Source: Nitrospirota bacterium
GTDB lineage: Bacteria; Nitrospirota_A; Leptospirillia; Leptospirillales; Leptospirillaceae
Assembly: GCA_027335985.1 (NCBI GenBank)
Contig: DAHWGX010000021.1
Location: 1-56,863 of the forward strand
Direction of reading: 5' to 3'
Length of the DNA: 56,863 nt
Each line of letters begins with the position of its first letter. The stretch's first letter is position 1. The position numbers and the translations under genes are program-made. Positions 17,261 through 26,140 of the stretch are shown here, piece after piece. The notes below the pieces were generated by a model. The model was given only the letters and a program-made list of their open reading frames with translations, had not been told where the DNA came from and did no database searches.

Positions 17261-18712
17261 TCAGGACTTGCCCGAATGACTGTCGAAAGGCAGGGGAGAG
17301 CCCACCGCCGCCTCAAGATTGCTCAGGGACTGATAATAGGCGATCAGGCTCTGGTAGCGGTTGTACTGGGCCTGGCGATAAGACTGGACAGCGTTGATCA
17401 GATAGAGAAAATCGTTTTTCTGGTTCTCGTATCCGGTCAGGGCCAGCTCGAAGGCAAGCCGGGACTGGGGAAGAATCTCGTCGGCGTTCATCCGGTACTG
17501 CCGGTAGGCAAGAACGACCTGCGCATAGAGATTGTCCACCGCGAGGCGGACCTGCGCCGTCTGCCACTGGTACTGCCAGTCCGCCGCACGAAGCATTTCC
17601 TTCTGGGACGAGTACTGGAGGTTCTGCTTGATGGGAGCGAAGATCGGCACATTGATCTGGACTCCCACATACCAGCAATTCAGTCCGGAAAAACCGTAAC
17701 AGGATGCTCCTCCCTCGGATCCGGTCAACTGGTAGTCGGGCATGAAGCCGAGCTTGGACAGGGTCAGCTGATGCCGGTTCAAATCGACCGTGGCTTTGGC
17801 CGAAAGAAGATCCGGTCTGTTTTCCAGCGCCCTGCCCTCGAGATCGGTCATCGTGAAGGGGATGGGGGAGGGATCCCTGAGTTTTTCCACCCGGGTCGGA
17901 CGGTCCATCGAAAAGCCGAGGAGCATGTTGAGCTGTTTTCTGGCCACCGCCATCTGGTATTTCGCCGTCAGCCGGTCGAGGCGAGCCTGGGAGAGTGCCA
18001 CTCGGGCGTTGACCACGTCGAGAATCTGGACCGATCCGACAGACAGCTTGGCCTTGGTGATCTCCAGGACCCGCATGAGCCAGGTCTGGAGCTCCTCGTT
18101 GAGCCGGAGCGTTTCCTGGGAAAGCAGCCACTGGTAGCAGGAGAGCTCCGTCTGGTTCCTGAGCTGGACCCGCTGGACCCGGTATCCTTCGTAGGCGATC
18201 TTCGTGTTGTCCTTGTCGACTTTGTACCCGTAAAGCGCCTTTCCGGGAAACAGAAAGGACTGGACGATGGCCCAGTTGCTCCCGGTTGGATAGGGAAGCC
18301 CCACGTTCTGGACACCCGAAGGCACTCCGGCCGCATTGGTGAGGACATTCTGGGCATTCCCCTGCTCTCCTCCTCCGTATTCCCATTGAACAAGAGGATC
18401 GGCTGGCGCCAGGGCGGTCTTCTCGAGATCTTTCGTCCCCTCCCACGTCTTGCGGAATGAGAGGATGTTGGGATTCTTTTCGAGGGCGATATGGACGGCC
18501 TGCCCAACGGTGAGTGGAGGATCCGGATCCTGGGGGCTCCGTGGCTCAGCCCCGCTCCCGACTGTCATCTCCTGAGAGGCGGTTCGGGGTGGATCCTGTA
18601 CGGCGTTCGCCCATAAGGGCATTCCAAGAAGAAACCAGAGGACTCCCCCCAAAAGCACCCATCCTCTTCCGGTCTCCCGATTCGATTCCCGCTCGAGTCT
18701 CCTCACCCTCAT
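17261..18712 (-). CDS. Outer-membrane efflux protein (TolC/CzcC family)
   Basis: The 483-residue outer-membrane channel component has a signal peptide (hydrophobic stretch about residues 20-36, ANA cleavage) and two duplicated outer-membrane efflux repeats, starting LTVGQAVHIALEKNPNI (about 66-82). Its long helices are rich in Gln and Ala. First gene of a three-gene operon transcribed leftward. The ATG follows AGGAG. A palindrome just upstream probably binds the operon's repressor, and no regulator gene is adjacent. Confidence 0.9.
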   Translation of the reverse strand: MRVRRLERESNRETGRGWVLLGGVLWFLLGMPLWANAVQDPPRTASQEMTVGSGAEPRSPQDPDPPLTVGQAVHIALEKNPNILSFRKTWEGTKDLEKTALAPADPLVQWEYGGGEQGNAQNVLTNAAGVPSGVQNVGLPYPTGSNWAIVQSFLFPGKALYGYKVDKDNTKIAYEGYRVQRVQLRNQTELSCYQWLLSQETLRLNEELQTWLMRVLEITKAKLSVGSVQILDVVNARVALSQARLDRLTAKYQMAVARKQLNMLLGFSMDRPTRVEKLRDPSPIPFTMTDLEGRALENRPDLLSAKATVDLNRHQLTLSKLGFMPDYQLTGSEGGASCYGFSGLNCWYVGVQINVPIFAPIKQNLQYSSQKEMLRAADWQYQWQTAQVRLAVDNLYAQVVLAYRQYRMNADEILPQSRLAFELALTGYENQKNDFLYLINAVQSYRQAQYNRYQSLIAYYQSLSNLEAAVGSPLPFDSHSGKS

Positions 18713-18724
18713 CGCTCCTTTTTT

Positions 18725-18739
18725 TGATACAAAGTATCA
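18725..18739 (-). promoter_or_regulatory. Palindromic operator before the efflux operon
   Basis: TGATACAAAGTATCA is a perfect 6-3-6 inverted repeat located 13 bases before the start of the channel gene. On the minus strand it overlaps TATGAT, a likely -10 element. Its position suits repression by a small winged-helix or TetR-type metal sensor encoded elsewhere. The regulator family is unknown. Confidence 0.6.
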
Positions 18740-18971
18740 TAATGGTCCGATTCTAGAACCTTCACGACAGCCAAGTCAAGCGCTCCCTTGGAACTGAGCC
18801 AGCAACACCCCGGCCCCCCCATTTTTTCCCACTCCTGAGGGGAGGTCAACGCTTCTTCAAAGGAATCCTTAGTCAAAAAAGATTTCAGGTCAATCAAGAC
18901 AAGGTCTTTCCCCGGCAGTTCGATCCCCGTATAATGGGGATCCAGACACTCCCGTCTTCAGGAGAATCCAC

Positions 18972-19853
18972 GTGAGCTTCGATCCGTCCCTCTATCTCGA
19001 AAACCTTCCCGACGTCCCGGACAATCGCGCCCATCCCCTGACGGAAACCCCGGGAGATCTGCAGGGGTTCCGCCGGCTTTCTCGGATCGTCGATCATCTC
19101 CGGGGGGAAAACGGATGTCCTTTCGACAAAAAGCAGACCCTTTCCGCCCTGGTCGCCGATCTCAAGGATGAGATCTTCGAGCTCGAAGAATCCGTCCAGA
19201 AGGATGACTCCGAAAACATCGCACGGGAGATGGGGGACCTGTTCGTCATTCTTTTCATGGCCCGCAGAATCCTGTGGGAGAAGTCCGGCCAGTCGCTAGG
19301 CACCATTTTCGACGGAGCCGCCCGCAAGATGGTGACCCGCCATCCCCATGTCTTCGAATCACCCGCCCCCGGAAAAAGCCTTGAAGCGATCTGGGAGACA
19401 TGGGAGGAAAAGAAAAGAAAGGAGCCCGAACACCGGGACAGACGATCGGTCCTCGACGGAATTCCTCTCACCATGCCCGCCCTGACGGTCGCGGCCAAAC
19501 AGGGACAGAAGGCGGGACGGGTCGGATTCGACTGGCGTTCCCCCGACGAGGTCTGTCCCAAGGTCCTCGAGGAATGGCAGGAGGTCCTCGAGGCACGCCT
19601 CGAAGGCCCCGAACGTCTCTCGGAGGAGATCGGGGATCTTCTGTTCGTCCTGGCCCAGTTTGCGAGACTGTCGGGAATCCGGCCCGAGGAGGCCCTGGCC
19701 TCCGCCAACAAAAAATTTCGGGACCGTTTCCACTTCATGGAACGGACGGCGGCATCGCAGGGGATCCCCCTCTCCGATCTGACCTCCGAACAGTGGGAGG
19801 CTCTCTGGACGGAGTCCAAAAAACCTCGGAAAGAGGGGGAGGCGGAAGAGTGA
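18972..19853 (+). CDS. mazG: Nucleoside triphosphate pyrophosphohydrolase MazG
   Basis: The 293-residue MazG hydrolyses (d)NTPs to NMP and pyrophosphate as a house-cleaning enzyme. Two MazG domains are visible. The first has RGENGCPFDKKQT, KDEIFELEES and EMGDLFVILF with the metal-binding acidic residues; the second has RVGFDW and EEIGDLLFVLAQFAR. The GTG start is preceded by AGGAG. TATAAT at 18930-18935 may be its -10, although no good -35 is seen. The stop overlaps the next start (GTGA). Confidence 0.94.
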   Translation: MSFDPSLYLENLPDVPDNRAHPLTETPGDLQGFRRLSRIVDHLRGENGCPFDKKQTLSALVADLKDEIFELEESVQKDDSENIAREMGDLFVILFMARRILWEKSGQSLGTIFDGAARKMVTRHPHVFESPAPGKSLEAIWETWEEKKRKEPEHRDRRSVLDGIPLTMPALTVAAKQGQKAGRVGFDWRSPDEVCPKVLEEWQEVLEARLEGPERLSEEIGDLLFVLAQFARLSGIRPEEALASANKKFRDRFHFMERTAASQGIPLSDLTSEQWEALWTESKKPRKEGEAEE

Positions 19854-20566
19854 CCGCCGGAGACCCCAAGGTCCATGCCCTGGTCACCGGAGCCACCTCC
19901 GGAATCGGCCTGACGGTGGCCCGGGGCCTCCTCGCCCTCGGCCACCGCGTCTTCGCCACCGGGCGAAGCAGTCAGCGCCTCGGTCAGTTGAGGGAAGAGT
20001 CCGGAGAAAGGGCGGGAACGCTCCACACTTTCGCCTGCGACCTCTCTCGAACGGAAGAGATCGGACGCCTCATCGACGCCGCCACGGAAACCCTTTCCCA
20101 CAGGATCGACATCCTGGTGAACAATGCCGGCATCGCCATCTTCGGCGAAGTCGAGGAGACGACCCTCGAGGATTTCGAGCGGTTGATGGCCGTAAACCTG
20201 AGAGCGCCCTTTCTTCTCTCCCGGGCGATCCTCCCGATCATGAAGCGGCACAGGAACGGACTGATCGTCAACATCTCCTCCGTGGCAGGGCTTGAGGCCT
20301 GGGCGGGATCTTCTCTCTATTCCATGACCAAGTTCGCCTTGAGGGGCCTCACCGGGTCATTGCTGGCAGAGGGGGCGCCCTGCGGGGTGAAGGCGGTTGC
20401 GATCTGTCCGGGGTATGTGGCCACTCCGCTCGTGTCGGGGGCCCCCGTTCCCGAATCGGAGATGATCCAGCCCGAGGACATCCTGAGGACGATCCTCTAC
20501 CTCAGGGAGCTCTCTCCGGCTGCAGTCGCGGGAGACATCGTCCTGAAACGTCTCGGAGGAGTCTGA
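19850..20566 (+). CDS. Short-chain dehydrogenase/reductase
   Basis: The 238-residue classical SDR has TGATSGIG at the cofactor site, NNAGIA and the Ser-Tyr-Lys catalytic set with YSMTKFA. It starts with GTG overlapping the mazG stop, so it is coupled to mazG. Substrate is unknown. The similarity to the SDR next to tadA (2692-3447) is only at family level. Confidence 0.82.
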   Translation: MTAGDPKVHALVTGATSGIGLTVARGLLALGHRVFATGRSSQRLGQLREESGERAGTLHTFACDLSRTEEIGRLIDAATETLSHRIDILVNNAGIAIFGEVEETTLEDFERLMAVNLRAPFLLSRAILPIMKRHRNGLIVNISSVAGLEAWAGSSLYSMTKFALRGLTGSLLAEGAPCGVKAVAICPGYVATPLVSGAPVPESEMIQPEDILRTILYLRELSPAAVAGDIVLKRLGGV

Positions 20567-20614
20567 TCTTCGACCTCCCCTTGAACACGAATCCGGAGCG
20601 GAAATGAGGATTAA

Positions 20615-21634
20615 GTGCACCCGGAAATGATCAGGGAATACATCAAAAAGGTCGGGACAGGCCCCCTCGGCGCAAGGGATCTGACCCGCGCAGAGGCGGG
20701 CGATGCCGCCAGGCTCATCCTTTCCGGGGCTGCGACTTCCGCCCAGATTGGCGCCCTTCTTCTGGGGCTTCGCCTGAAGGGGGAAACGGCCGAAGAAATG
20801 GGAGGATTCCTCGATGCTCTCGGAGACGCACTGACTCTTCGCCCTGCGACCAGGTTCGACCTTGATGTCGGCGACCCCTATGACGGCAAGAAGCGCTCTG
20901 CCAGCCTCGTCGTTCCGGCCGCGATCGCGGCGTCGGAGACGGGACTCAGGATCGTTCTTCACGGCCTCCCGAAGGTCCCGGTCAAACAGGGGCCAGGGGT
21001 CCTCGACGACTGGAAAGCCCTCGGACGATCCCCGTCGCGCCTGCCGGTTCCAAAGATTCCCGATGCAGAGGGGGCAGCCCTTTGTCTCTCCCAGGAATCC
21101 TTTCTTCCGGAGCTCGCCCGCCTTCTGCCCCTGCGTCAGGAACTGGGCCTCCGGACCCTCTGGAATACCGTCGAAAAATGCGTGAATCCCCTGGGTGCAG
21201 CGGCCCAGATCATCGGGATCTTTCACGAGCCGATCATCGACAAGCTCCGCCATGCCCTTGATCGAAACGGGGCCGCCCCATCCCGGCGCATCCTTTTTGT
21301 CTGCGGAGCCGAGGGAGGTGTGGATCTCCATCCCCACAGAGCCACCTTCTGCCACCTTCTGGATCCGGCTCTGGGACCGGAGATCCACCCCGTCACCATT
21401 CCGCCGCCGGCTGGATCGGCTGGCCCGCTCCCTCCACCGGGAGACCCCCTGTTTCTCCGGGACATCGCAAACGATCCATCCCACCCGCTGGCACTCCATC
21501 TGAAGCGCCAGGCGGCCCTTTTCCTTTTTGCCTCGGGAAAATCCACAAGCTTTTCCGAGGCGGAGGAACGACTCGCGGAGGCACCGTCTGATGGCTCCGT
21601 TCCCTCCCCTCCCCCATTCCGGAGTCTCCCATGA
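20615..21634 (+). CDS. TrpD2-like glycosyltransferase-family-3 protein
   Basis: The 339-residue protein has the fold of anthranilate phosphoribosyltransferase: a helical N-domain (MIREYIKKVGTGPLGARDLT) and an alpha/beta domain with LGLRTLWNT...NPLGA. The GTGGDG phosphate loop of TrpD is replaced by VGDPYDGKKR (85-94), and KHGN by LHGL, a pattern of the TrpD2/YbiB group, which bind nucleic acid rather than make tryptophan. So it is probably not a tryptophan enzyme. GTG start after GAGGA; an ATG 12 bases on is possible. The last four bases overlap the HD-GYP gene. Confidence 0.7.
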   Translation: MHPEMIREYIKKVGTGPLGARDLTRAEAGDAARLILSGAATSAQIGALLLGLRLKGETAEEMGGFLDALGDALTLRPATRFDLDVGDPYDGKKRSASLVVPAAIAASETGLRIVLHGLPKVPVKQGPGVLDDWKALGRSPSRLPVPKIPDAEGAALCLSQESFLPELARLLPLRQELGLRTLWNTVEKCVNPLGAAAQIIGIFHEPIIDKLRHALDRNGAAPSRRILFVCGAEGGVDLHPHRATFCHLLDPALGPEIHPVTIPPPAGSAGPLPPPGDPLFLRDIANDPSHPLALHLKRQAALFLFASGKSTSFSEAEERLAEAPSDGSVPSPPPFRSLP

Positions 21635-22866
21635 ACAAGATCATTTCCATCGACAAACTCGAAATCGGCATGGAGGTGGTGGCTCTGGACAAGAGCTGGC
21701 TTGAAACCAACATCCTGTTTCACCGCTTCCGAGTCCAGTCCAGAGATGAAATCCAGAAACTTCGGGAGAACGGGATCCGCATGGTGACCGTCCGACTTCC
21801 CGATCCGCCGTCTGCTGCTGCTCCTGACAAGGGAATGGACAAGCAGACGGAGGAGGGAGAAGGCTCGATCTTTCGGGGGATGGAAGTCCTTCCTCTTCCC
21901 TCCCTCAAGGAGTGGAACGCCCTTCACGACAAGACCGTCGCGGTCGTCGCGAAGAGTTTCGGGGATGTGCGCATGGGAACCGCGCTGGACGTGGCTCCTC
22001 TGCGCTACCAGGTGGTGGAGACCCTGGATATGCTTCTCCGGGATCCCCGGAAAAATTCCTTTCTCGTCACCTTGTCCGAAGTCGACGACGAGTCCTACGT
22101 CCACTCCACCAACACCATGATTCTCGCCATGGGGCTGGCCCAGCAGACCGGGGTCCCGCACGAGGAACTCCCGATGTGGGGACTGGCGGCCCTTCTTCAT
22201 GATATCGGAAAGGCACTCATTCCTCTCGAAATCCTGAAAAAGCCGGGCAAGCTCGATCCGAACGAGTGGGATACGATGAAACGCCATCCGAAACTCGGCT
22301 ATTCCATTCTCTCGAAGTCGAAGGACGATATGGTTCGCGGAGTCTGTACCCACGTCGCCATGGAGCATCACGAGCGGAAGGGCGGAGGGGGATACCCTTT
22401 CGGGCTGGACCTGCCCGATATCGACCCGGTCAGCCGGTCGCTGATGGTTCTCGACATCTACGAAGCCCTCACGGCCGGACGGATCTACCGTCCTCCGCTC
22501 TCCCCCGCGAAAACGCTCTCTTACCTTCTGGAGCGCGAACTACACAAGCTCGACCCGAGGGCGATCGCGAACCTCGTGCAGATGGTGGGCATCTATCCCG
22601 TGGCGTCCCTCGTGCTCCTCACCGATGGACGAATCGCCATGATCACCTCCTACAAGGATCCGGACACGCTTACCGGTCCCGTCAACCTGCTCGCCATTTT
22701 TGCAAAGCCGGGCGTTCCCCTTCCGGAACCCATCCCGATCACCATGTCCACCATCGACCGTTCCCGGGTCAAGCAGACCTATCATCCGAGGGAGCTTGGC
22801 CTTTCTCCCGCCGACATCGCCCGCTATCTCCAAATGGCAGGAGAAGACCACCCTGGTGATCATTGA
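21631..22866 (+). CDS. HD-GYP domain protein (putative c-di-GMP phosphodiesterase)
   Basis: The 411-residue protein has a DUF3391-like N-terminal domain (residues 1-110, starting ISIDKLEIGMEVV) and an HD-GYP domain with LLHDIGK (about 188-194), the RHP..GYSIL helix, EHHERKGGGGYPFG and DIYEAL. The metal-binding His/Asp residues are present, and GYP is intact although the common D-G-x-G-Y-P reads G-G-G-G-Y-P. It should hydrolyse c-di-GMP to GMP. It is translationally coupled to the TrpD2-like gene (ATGA). Confidence 0.85.
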   Translation: MNKIISIDKLEIGMEVVALDKSWLETNILFHRFRVQSRDEIQKLRENGIRMVTVRLPDPPSAAAPDKGMDKQTEEGEGSIFRGMEVLPLPSLKEWNALHDKTVAVVAKSFGDVRMGTALDVAPLRYQVVETLDMLLRDPRKNSFLVTLSEVDDESYVHSTNTMILAMGLAQQTGVPHEELPMWGLAALLHDIGKALIPLEILKKPGKLDPNEWDTMKRHPKLGYSILSKSKDDMVRGVCTHVAMEHHERKGGGGYPFGLDLPDIDPVSRSLMVLDIYEALTAGRIYRPPLSPAKTLSYLLERELHKLDPRAIANLVQMVGIYPVASLVLLTDGRIAMITSYKDPDTLTGPVNLLAIFAKPGVPLPEPIPITMSTIDRSRVKQTYHPRELGLSPADIARYLQMAGEDHPGDH

Positions 22867-22872
22867 AAGAAA

Positions 22873-22898
22873 AAACGGACCCTTCGACAGGTCCGTTT
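22873..22898. terminator. Bidirectional intrinsic terminator
   Basis: AAACGGACC and GGTCCGTTT form a nine-pair stem around an eight-base loop between convergent genes. On the minus strand it ends in TTTTTTCTTTC, so it should stop tusA-dsrE2 transcripts strongly; on the plus strand the T-run is weaker. Confidence 0.85.
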
Positions 22899-22932
22899 CA
22901 TCTTTCTCCCGGACAGAGCGGCATCCGGGTGC

Positions 22933-23181
22933 TTACTTCACTTTTTTGACGATGACCTCCCAGTAGCCATCTTTTTTTTCCGTCTTCAGATACTCCTGGC
23001 CGACCTTCTGAATCCAGGCGGGAATATCCTTCGCCGATCCTTCGTCTGTGGAGAGAACCGAAAGAACCGTCCCGACAGGCTTGAGCTGGATGGTCTTGAT
23101 CAGCTCCATCAGAGGACCAGGACAAAAAAGGCCCCGTCCGTCGACGATCTCATCGATTTTAACCCCTGTGTCTTCTGCCAT
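22933..23181 (-). CDS. tusA: TusA-family sulfur carrier protein
   Basis: The 82-residue protein carries the TusA signature GRGLFCPGPLMELIKTI with the persulfide cysteine C20 in CPGP. TusA accepts sulfur from IscS, rhodanese or DsrE-type proteins and passes it on. It lies just downstream of a DsrE2-like gene, a pairing common in sulfur oxidisers. The C-terminus is slightly longer and more basic than in E. coli TusA. ATG after GAGAAAG. Confidence 0.9.
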   Translation of the reverse strand: MAEDTGVKIDEIVDGRGLFCPGPLMELIKTIQLKPVGTVLSVLSTDEGSAKDIPAWIQKVGQEYLKTEKKDGYWEVIVKKVK

Positions 23182-23209
23182 TCTTTCTCTCCTGTCCGTT
23201 CATCGGTTG

Positions 23210-23602
23210 TCATACAAAAAGAACCTGGCCACCCTCGGCTTTCCCCAGAAATCCCGCCACACCCAGCACCTCGTCGAAGACCGGAACATACTGGTCGAGT
23301 TTTTCCCCGACAAGTTCAAGGGCCATGGCACATGCATAGACCTTGAGAGATCCCATCATCTTTCCCTGCTGGAGAAGGTCGTAAAACATGGGGCCACCCT
23401 TCTGGAGAAGCTGTTGTCCGATCTCCCCGTCCACCTTGAAATTCTTCTTTTCCACCGCCGATTTTCTGAAGGCGGTGACAGCGTTCATCGTCACGAAAAC
23501 GTTCACTTCCATCTGGCTTACCGCGGCAACGGAAGCCATAAGGCCTACGGCATGCATTTTTTCGAGAGAGTCGGAGGCCAACACGAAGGAAATTCGTTCC
23601 AT
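23210..23602 (-). CDS. DsrE2-like sulfur carrier
   Basis: The 130-residue DsrE/DsrF/DrsH-fold protein has an N-terminal strand (ISFVLASDSLEKMH), a helix-rich middle and the conserved YAC-x-MAxELxG motif with its only cysteine at C91, typical of the DsrE2 group. DsrE2 proteins bind several sulfur atoms and exchange them with TusA. It is first in a two-gene operon with tusA on the minus strand. No hdr or rhodanese gene is adjacent. Confidence 0.8.
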   Translation of the reverse strand: MERISFVLASDSLEKMHAVGLMASVAAVSQMEVNVFVTMNAVTAFRKSAVEKKNFKVDGEIGQQLLQKGGPMFYDLLQQGKMMGSLKVYACAMALELVGEKLDQYVPVFDEVLGVAGFLGKAEGGQVLFV

Positions 23603-23752
23603 CGATTTACCCTTTCCCTGTTAAGTGTCCGGGAACATCCCTGACATTTGATCTTAGTCCACCCTCCCGGGAGGATCAAGCCGGCTCTTTTTCTGTAACC
23701 ATATGGGTGAAGGAGACCGCCTGATCACATCGAAATGGGGGGGGCAGGGCAT

Positions 23753-24730
23753 TTAGCGAGGGGGACAGTGTTGCCCTTTTACCGGCAAGGGAATCCGCTC
23801 CCCCGGAGGAGCCAGATCGGGAAGATTAAAGTTTGACGTGAGCGTCTCGAGCAGGGAGTAGTGGTTCGCGAAACATCGGGACTGCCAGGGACGCGGATCC
23901 GTCGAGTCGATCCAGAGAAAGGGAATTCTCCCCCCCGCATGAATTCGCGTCATGTCCGGTCCCGTAGCCTGGGAAGAAGGCCCCCTGCCTTCATAGCCCG
24001 CTTCGTCCCACAGGACGAAAATCCAGACATGGCCCTTCCGGAAGAGATCGGACTTCTCGATGAGGGGGATCCAGTGGGCGAGAAATCGGTCACCGGCCCT
24101 CACGAGCTCGTGCCGGTTATGAAAATGGCATGTGAAGGCTCCGTGCATGTCGTGGCAGAGATCGGGAACGACGAGCGCAAATTCCGGAACATCTCTCCGG
24201 GCAAGATCCTCTCGAAGACGGGAGAGCGGAACGACCGCCCCCCTGACGGGACTCTTTCTGAGACGCGAAAAAAGAAGAAAGGGGTCGTGCTTCAAGACAT
24301 ACCGGACGAACAGCCGGGGGGCCTTGGCTCCTCCGAATCCGGCTCCTGGAAGTCCCTGCATGTAGGAGCCGACGGAATGTCCGTGGAGGACCATCTCTTC
24401 CGGAAAGCTGTCCCCCTGGATCCGGATACGGGGATCGTCCGAGACAGGAAGGGGAGGCCAAGCCCCCATCATTCCGACATAGTTCGGAAGACTCGGATGG
24501 GCGAGACTCCAGTCGTTGGTCAGCCGGCCACCGGCCAGGCTGTTGAAGTAGGGGGCATCTTTTCCGTCGACAATCTCCCGATATCCCTTGTTTTCCATGA
24601 TGAGGACAAAGACATGGTCGGCCCGGGGAGGAGTCTGGGCCCTAGAAATATACGGAAAAAGAAGGACTTGAAAAGCCGCCAGAAAGAAGAGAAGCGGCTG
24701 ACCATTCTTATGAATCAGGGAAGGCTTCAC
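23753..24730 (-). CDS. Secreted phosphoesterase (AcpA/phospholipase C-like)
   Basis: The 325-residue protein has a signal peptide (Lys-containing start, hydrophobic stretch about residues 11-27) and the phosphoesterase family core HVFVLIMENKGYREI, PSLPNYVGMM and WDEAGYEG, which provide the metal- and phosphate-binding residues. It probably removes phosphate from organic esters outside the cytoplasm. I chose GTG at 24730, which overlaps the upstream stop (GTGA); a start 36 bases earlier lies inside the neighbour. Substrate unknown. Confidence 0.75.
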   Translation of the reverse strand: MKPSLIHKNGQPLLFFLAAFQVLLFPYISRAQTPPRADHVFVLIMENKGYREIVDGKDAPYFNSLAGGRLTNDWSLAHPSLPNYVGMMGAWPPLPVSDDPRIRIQGDSFPEEMVLHGHSVGSYMQGLPGAGFGGAKAPRLFVRYVLKHDPFLLFSRLRKSPVRGAVVPLSRLREDLARRDVPEFALVVPDLCHDMHGAFTCHFHNRHELVRAGDRFLAHWIPLIEKSDLFRKGHVWIFVLWDEAGYEGRGPSSQATGPDMTRIHAGGRIPFLWIDSTDPRPWQSRCFANHYSLLETLTSNFNLPDLAPPGERIPLPVKGQHCPPR

Positions 24731-26115
24731 TCCCAGTCCTTCAGCACGAGAAAGCGCTTGAACCAATCATCGAAGGTTTTCTTGTTGGAGGTTCCGACGG
24801 CAAGGGGGGTGATCGGAATTTTCGGCCGGGCCTTTAGAGCCTTCAGTAGATCCTGGCTCGTCCAGGCGGTGGAAGGGAACCAAAAGGCAGAGATCGTGAG
24901 CGAGAGACCCGGATTGGCAGAGACAAGTTTTTCGAGAAGCTCGCGGTAACGGTCTTCGATCCCCCGGGCGCGCGCGACATCCTGGTCCGGAAAAAGGAGA
25001 ACCAGATCCTCTCCGACCTGGGCCAGAATGTCGGAAGGCCTCTTGGATCGGTCCAGAATTCCCTGGAGAAGGTCCCTGGAGCCGGGGTCGCTCTCGACAC
25101 GCAGGAGAACGAAGGGCCGGGGGGGATGACGGACAATCATGCCATCCATCAGCATCAGGAAGCTCTCCTCCTCGAACAGCCCCCTATGGACATCATATTG
25201 CGGAAGAAGTCCCAGGGACATGCGCTCTTCTCCAAGAGCATCCCCCATGTTTCGGACGATCTCCTCGAAGTTGAGGCGTACAGGCTTCATCCAGAGGTCG
25301 AGAGAGGGAAAGGGGATGCCGATCCATCCCATCACGTGGATATACCAGGTGAGAGGAAGCATCACCTCGTAGCGGTAAGGCTTCTCAGTGTGCTCGATCA
25401 GGGCTGGACGGGCCCCCCCCTCGGACATCCTGCGGAAGAACTGGATATCTCCGATCGAAACATTTTCCTGAATCATCCGAAGATTGTCTTCGGGGCCCTC
25501 GAACTGGAGGTAGATCGGACGAGCCCCGTCATCGAGAGTCACCCCGTCGACCAGAAAAACCCGGTTGAACTTGAAGCGTTCGGATTCCCACTCCATCAAC
25601 CGCGGCATCTCGTCGTGAAGGACCCGCTGGTCTGATTCATCGAGCAGATGGCGGGCCACGGCGAGATGGATTTTGTCCTTCATCTGGACGATGGCGGGAT
25701 ATTCGATCGTCTCCATCTGTTTGTCGCTCGGCATCCGGTCATAGTAGGAAAGGAAATAGATGCCGGCGGGAGGAGCCATCACGCCCAGAGGGAAACCCCT
25801 CCACACCAGGGTTCCCTGGTCGGCCTGCCCCCGGAAGTCGGTCCGGCGGAACAGATCCCCCTCCGCACCTTCTTTCTCCTGGGGTCGCGGACTTCCCCTG
25901 CGCATGAGGTGTTCCCACAGGTCTCGAACAGGCATCCGAGACAGGGACCGTGCCGGCAATTTCGTCATGAAGATGAGACTGTCCTCGAACAGGACGATCT
26001 TCCCGGCCGAATCGGCGGCAAACGACGTCACAAGATTGGAATTGATCCCGTAATCGAGGATCTTCTTCCAGGGGGTCAGATCCCGCATCGGAGAGATCAA
26101 AGAGACAAATCCCAC
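24727..26115 (-). CDS. Protein with degenerate GGDEF domain
   Basis: 462 residues, no signal peptide or clear membrane segment. The last 130 residues have the layout of a GGDEF domain: FVLLRVESD where DIDxFK stands, then PSDILAQVGEDLVLLFP in place of the R-x-GGDEF-x-x-x-LP active site (VGEDL at 367-371), and LTISAFWFP for the SIG strand. The catalytic motif is lost, so it could bind but not make c-di-GMP. The first 300 residues match nothing I know; NVSIGDIQFF (219-228) is faintly PilZ-like. GTG start after AAGGG. Coupled to the phosphoesterase gene and 25 bases after lpd. Confidence 0.6.
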   Translation of the reverse strand: MGFVSLISPMRDLTPWKKILDYGINSNLVTSFAADSAGKIVLFEDSLIFMTKLPARSLSRMPVRDLWEHLMRRGSPRPQEKEGAEGDLFRRTDFRGQADQGTLVWRGFPLGVMAPPAGIYFLSYYDRMPSDKQMETIEYPAIVQMKDKIHLAVARHLLDESDQRVLHDEMPRLMEWESERFKFNRVFLVDGVTLDDGARPIYLQFEGPEDNLRMIQENVSIGDIQFFRRMSEGGARPALIEHTEKPYRYEVMLPLTWYIHVMGWIGIPFPSLDLWMKPVRLNFEEIVRNMGDALGEERMSLGLLPQYDVHRGLFEEESFLMLMDGMIVRHPPRPFVLLRVESDPGSRDLLQGILDRSKRPSDILAQVGEDLVLLFPDQDVARARGIEDRYRELLEKLVSANPGLSLTISAFWFPSTAWTSQDLLKALKARPKIPITPLAVGTSNKKTFDDWFKRFLVLKDWE

Positions 26116-26140
26116 GATCAGCCCTTAAGGTGAAATGCGA

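Noticed and set aside
16892..18460. A 522-codon antisense frame across the adaptor and channel genes
   Set aside because: Covers two well-supported genes on the opposite strand and has no recognisable domain.
18709..18897. 62-codon minus-strand frame before the efflux operon
   Set aside because: It spans the operator and the promoter, has no ribosome-binding site and ends inside the channel gene.
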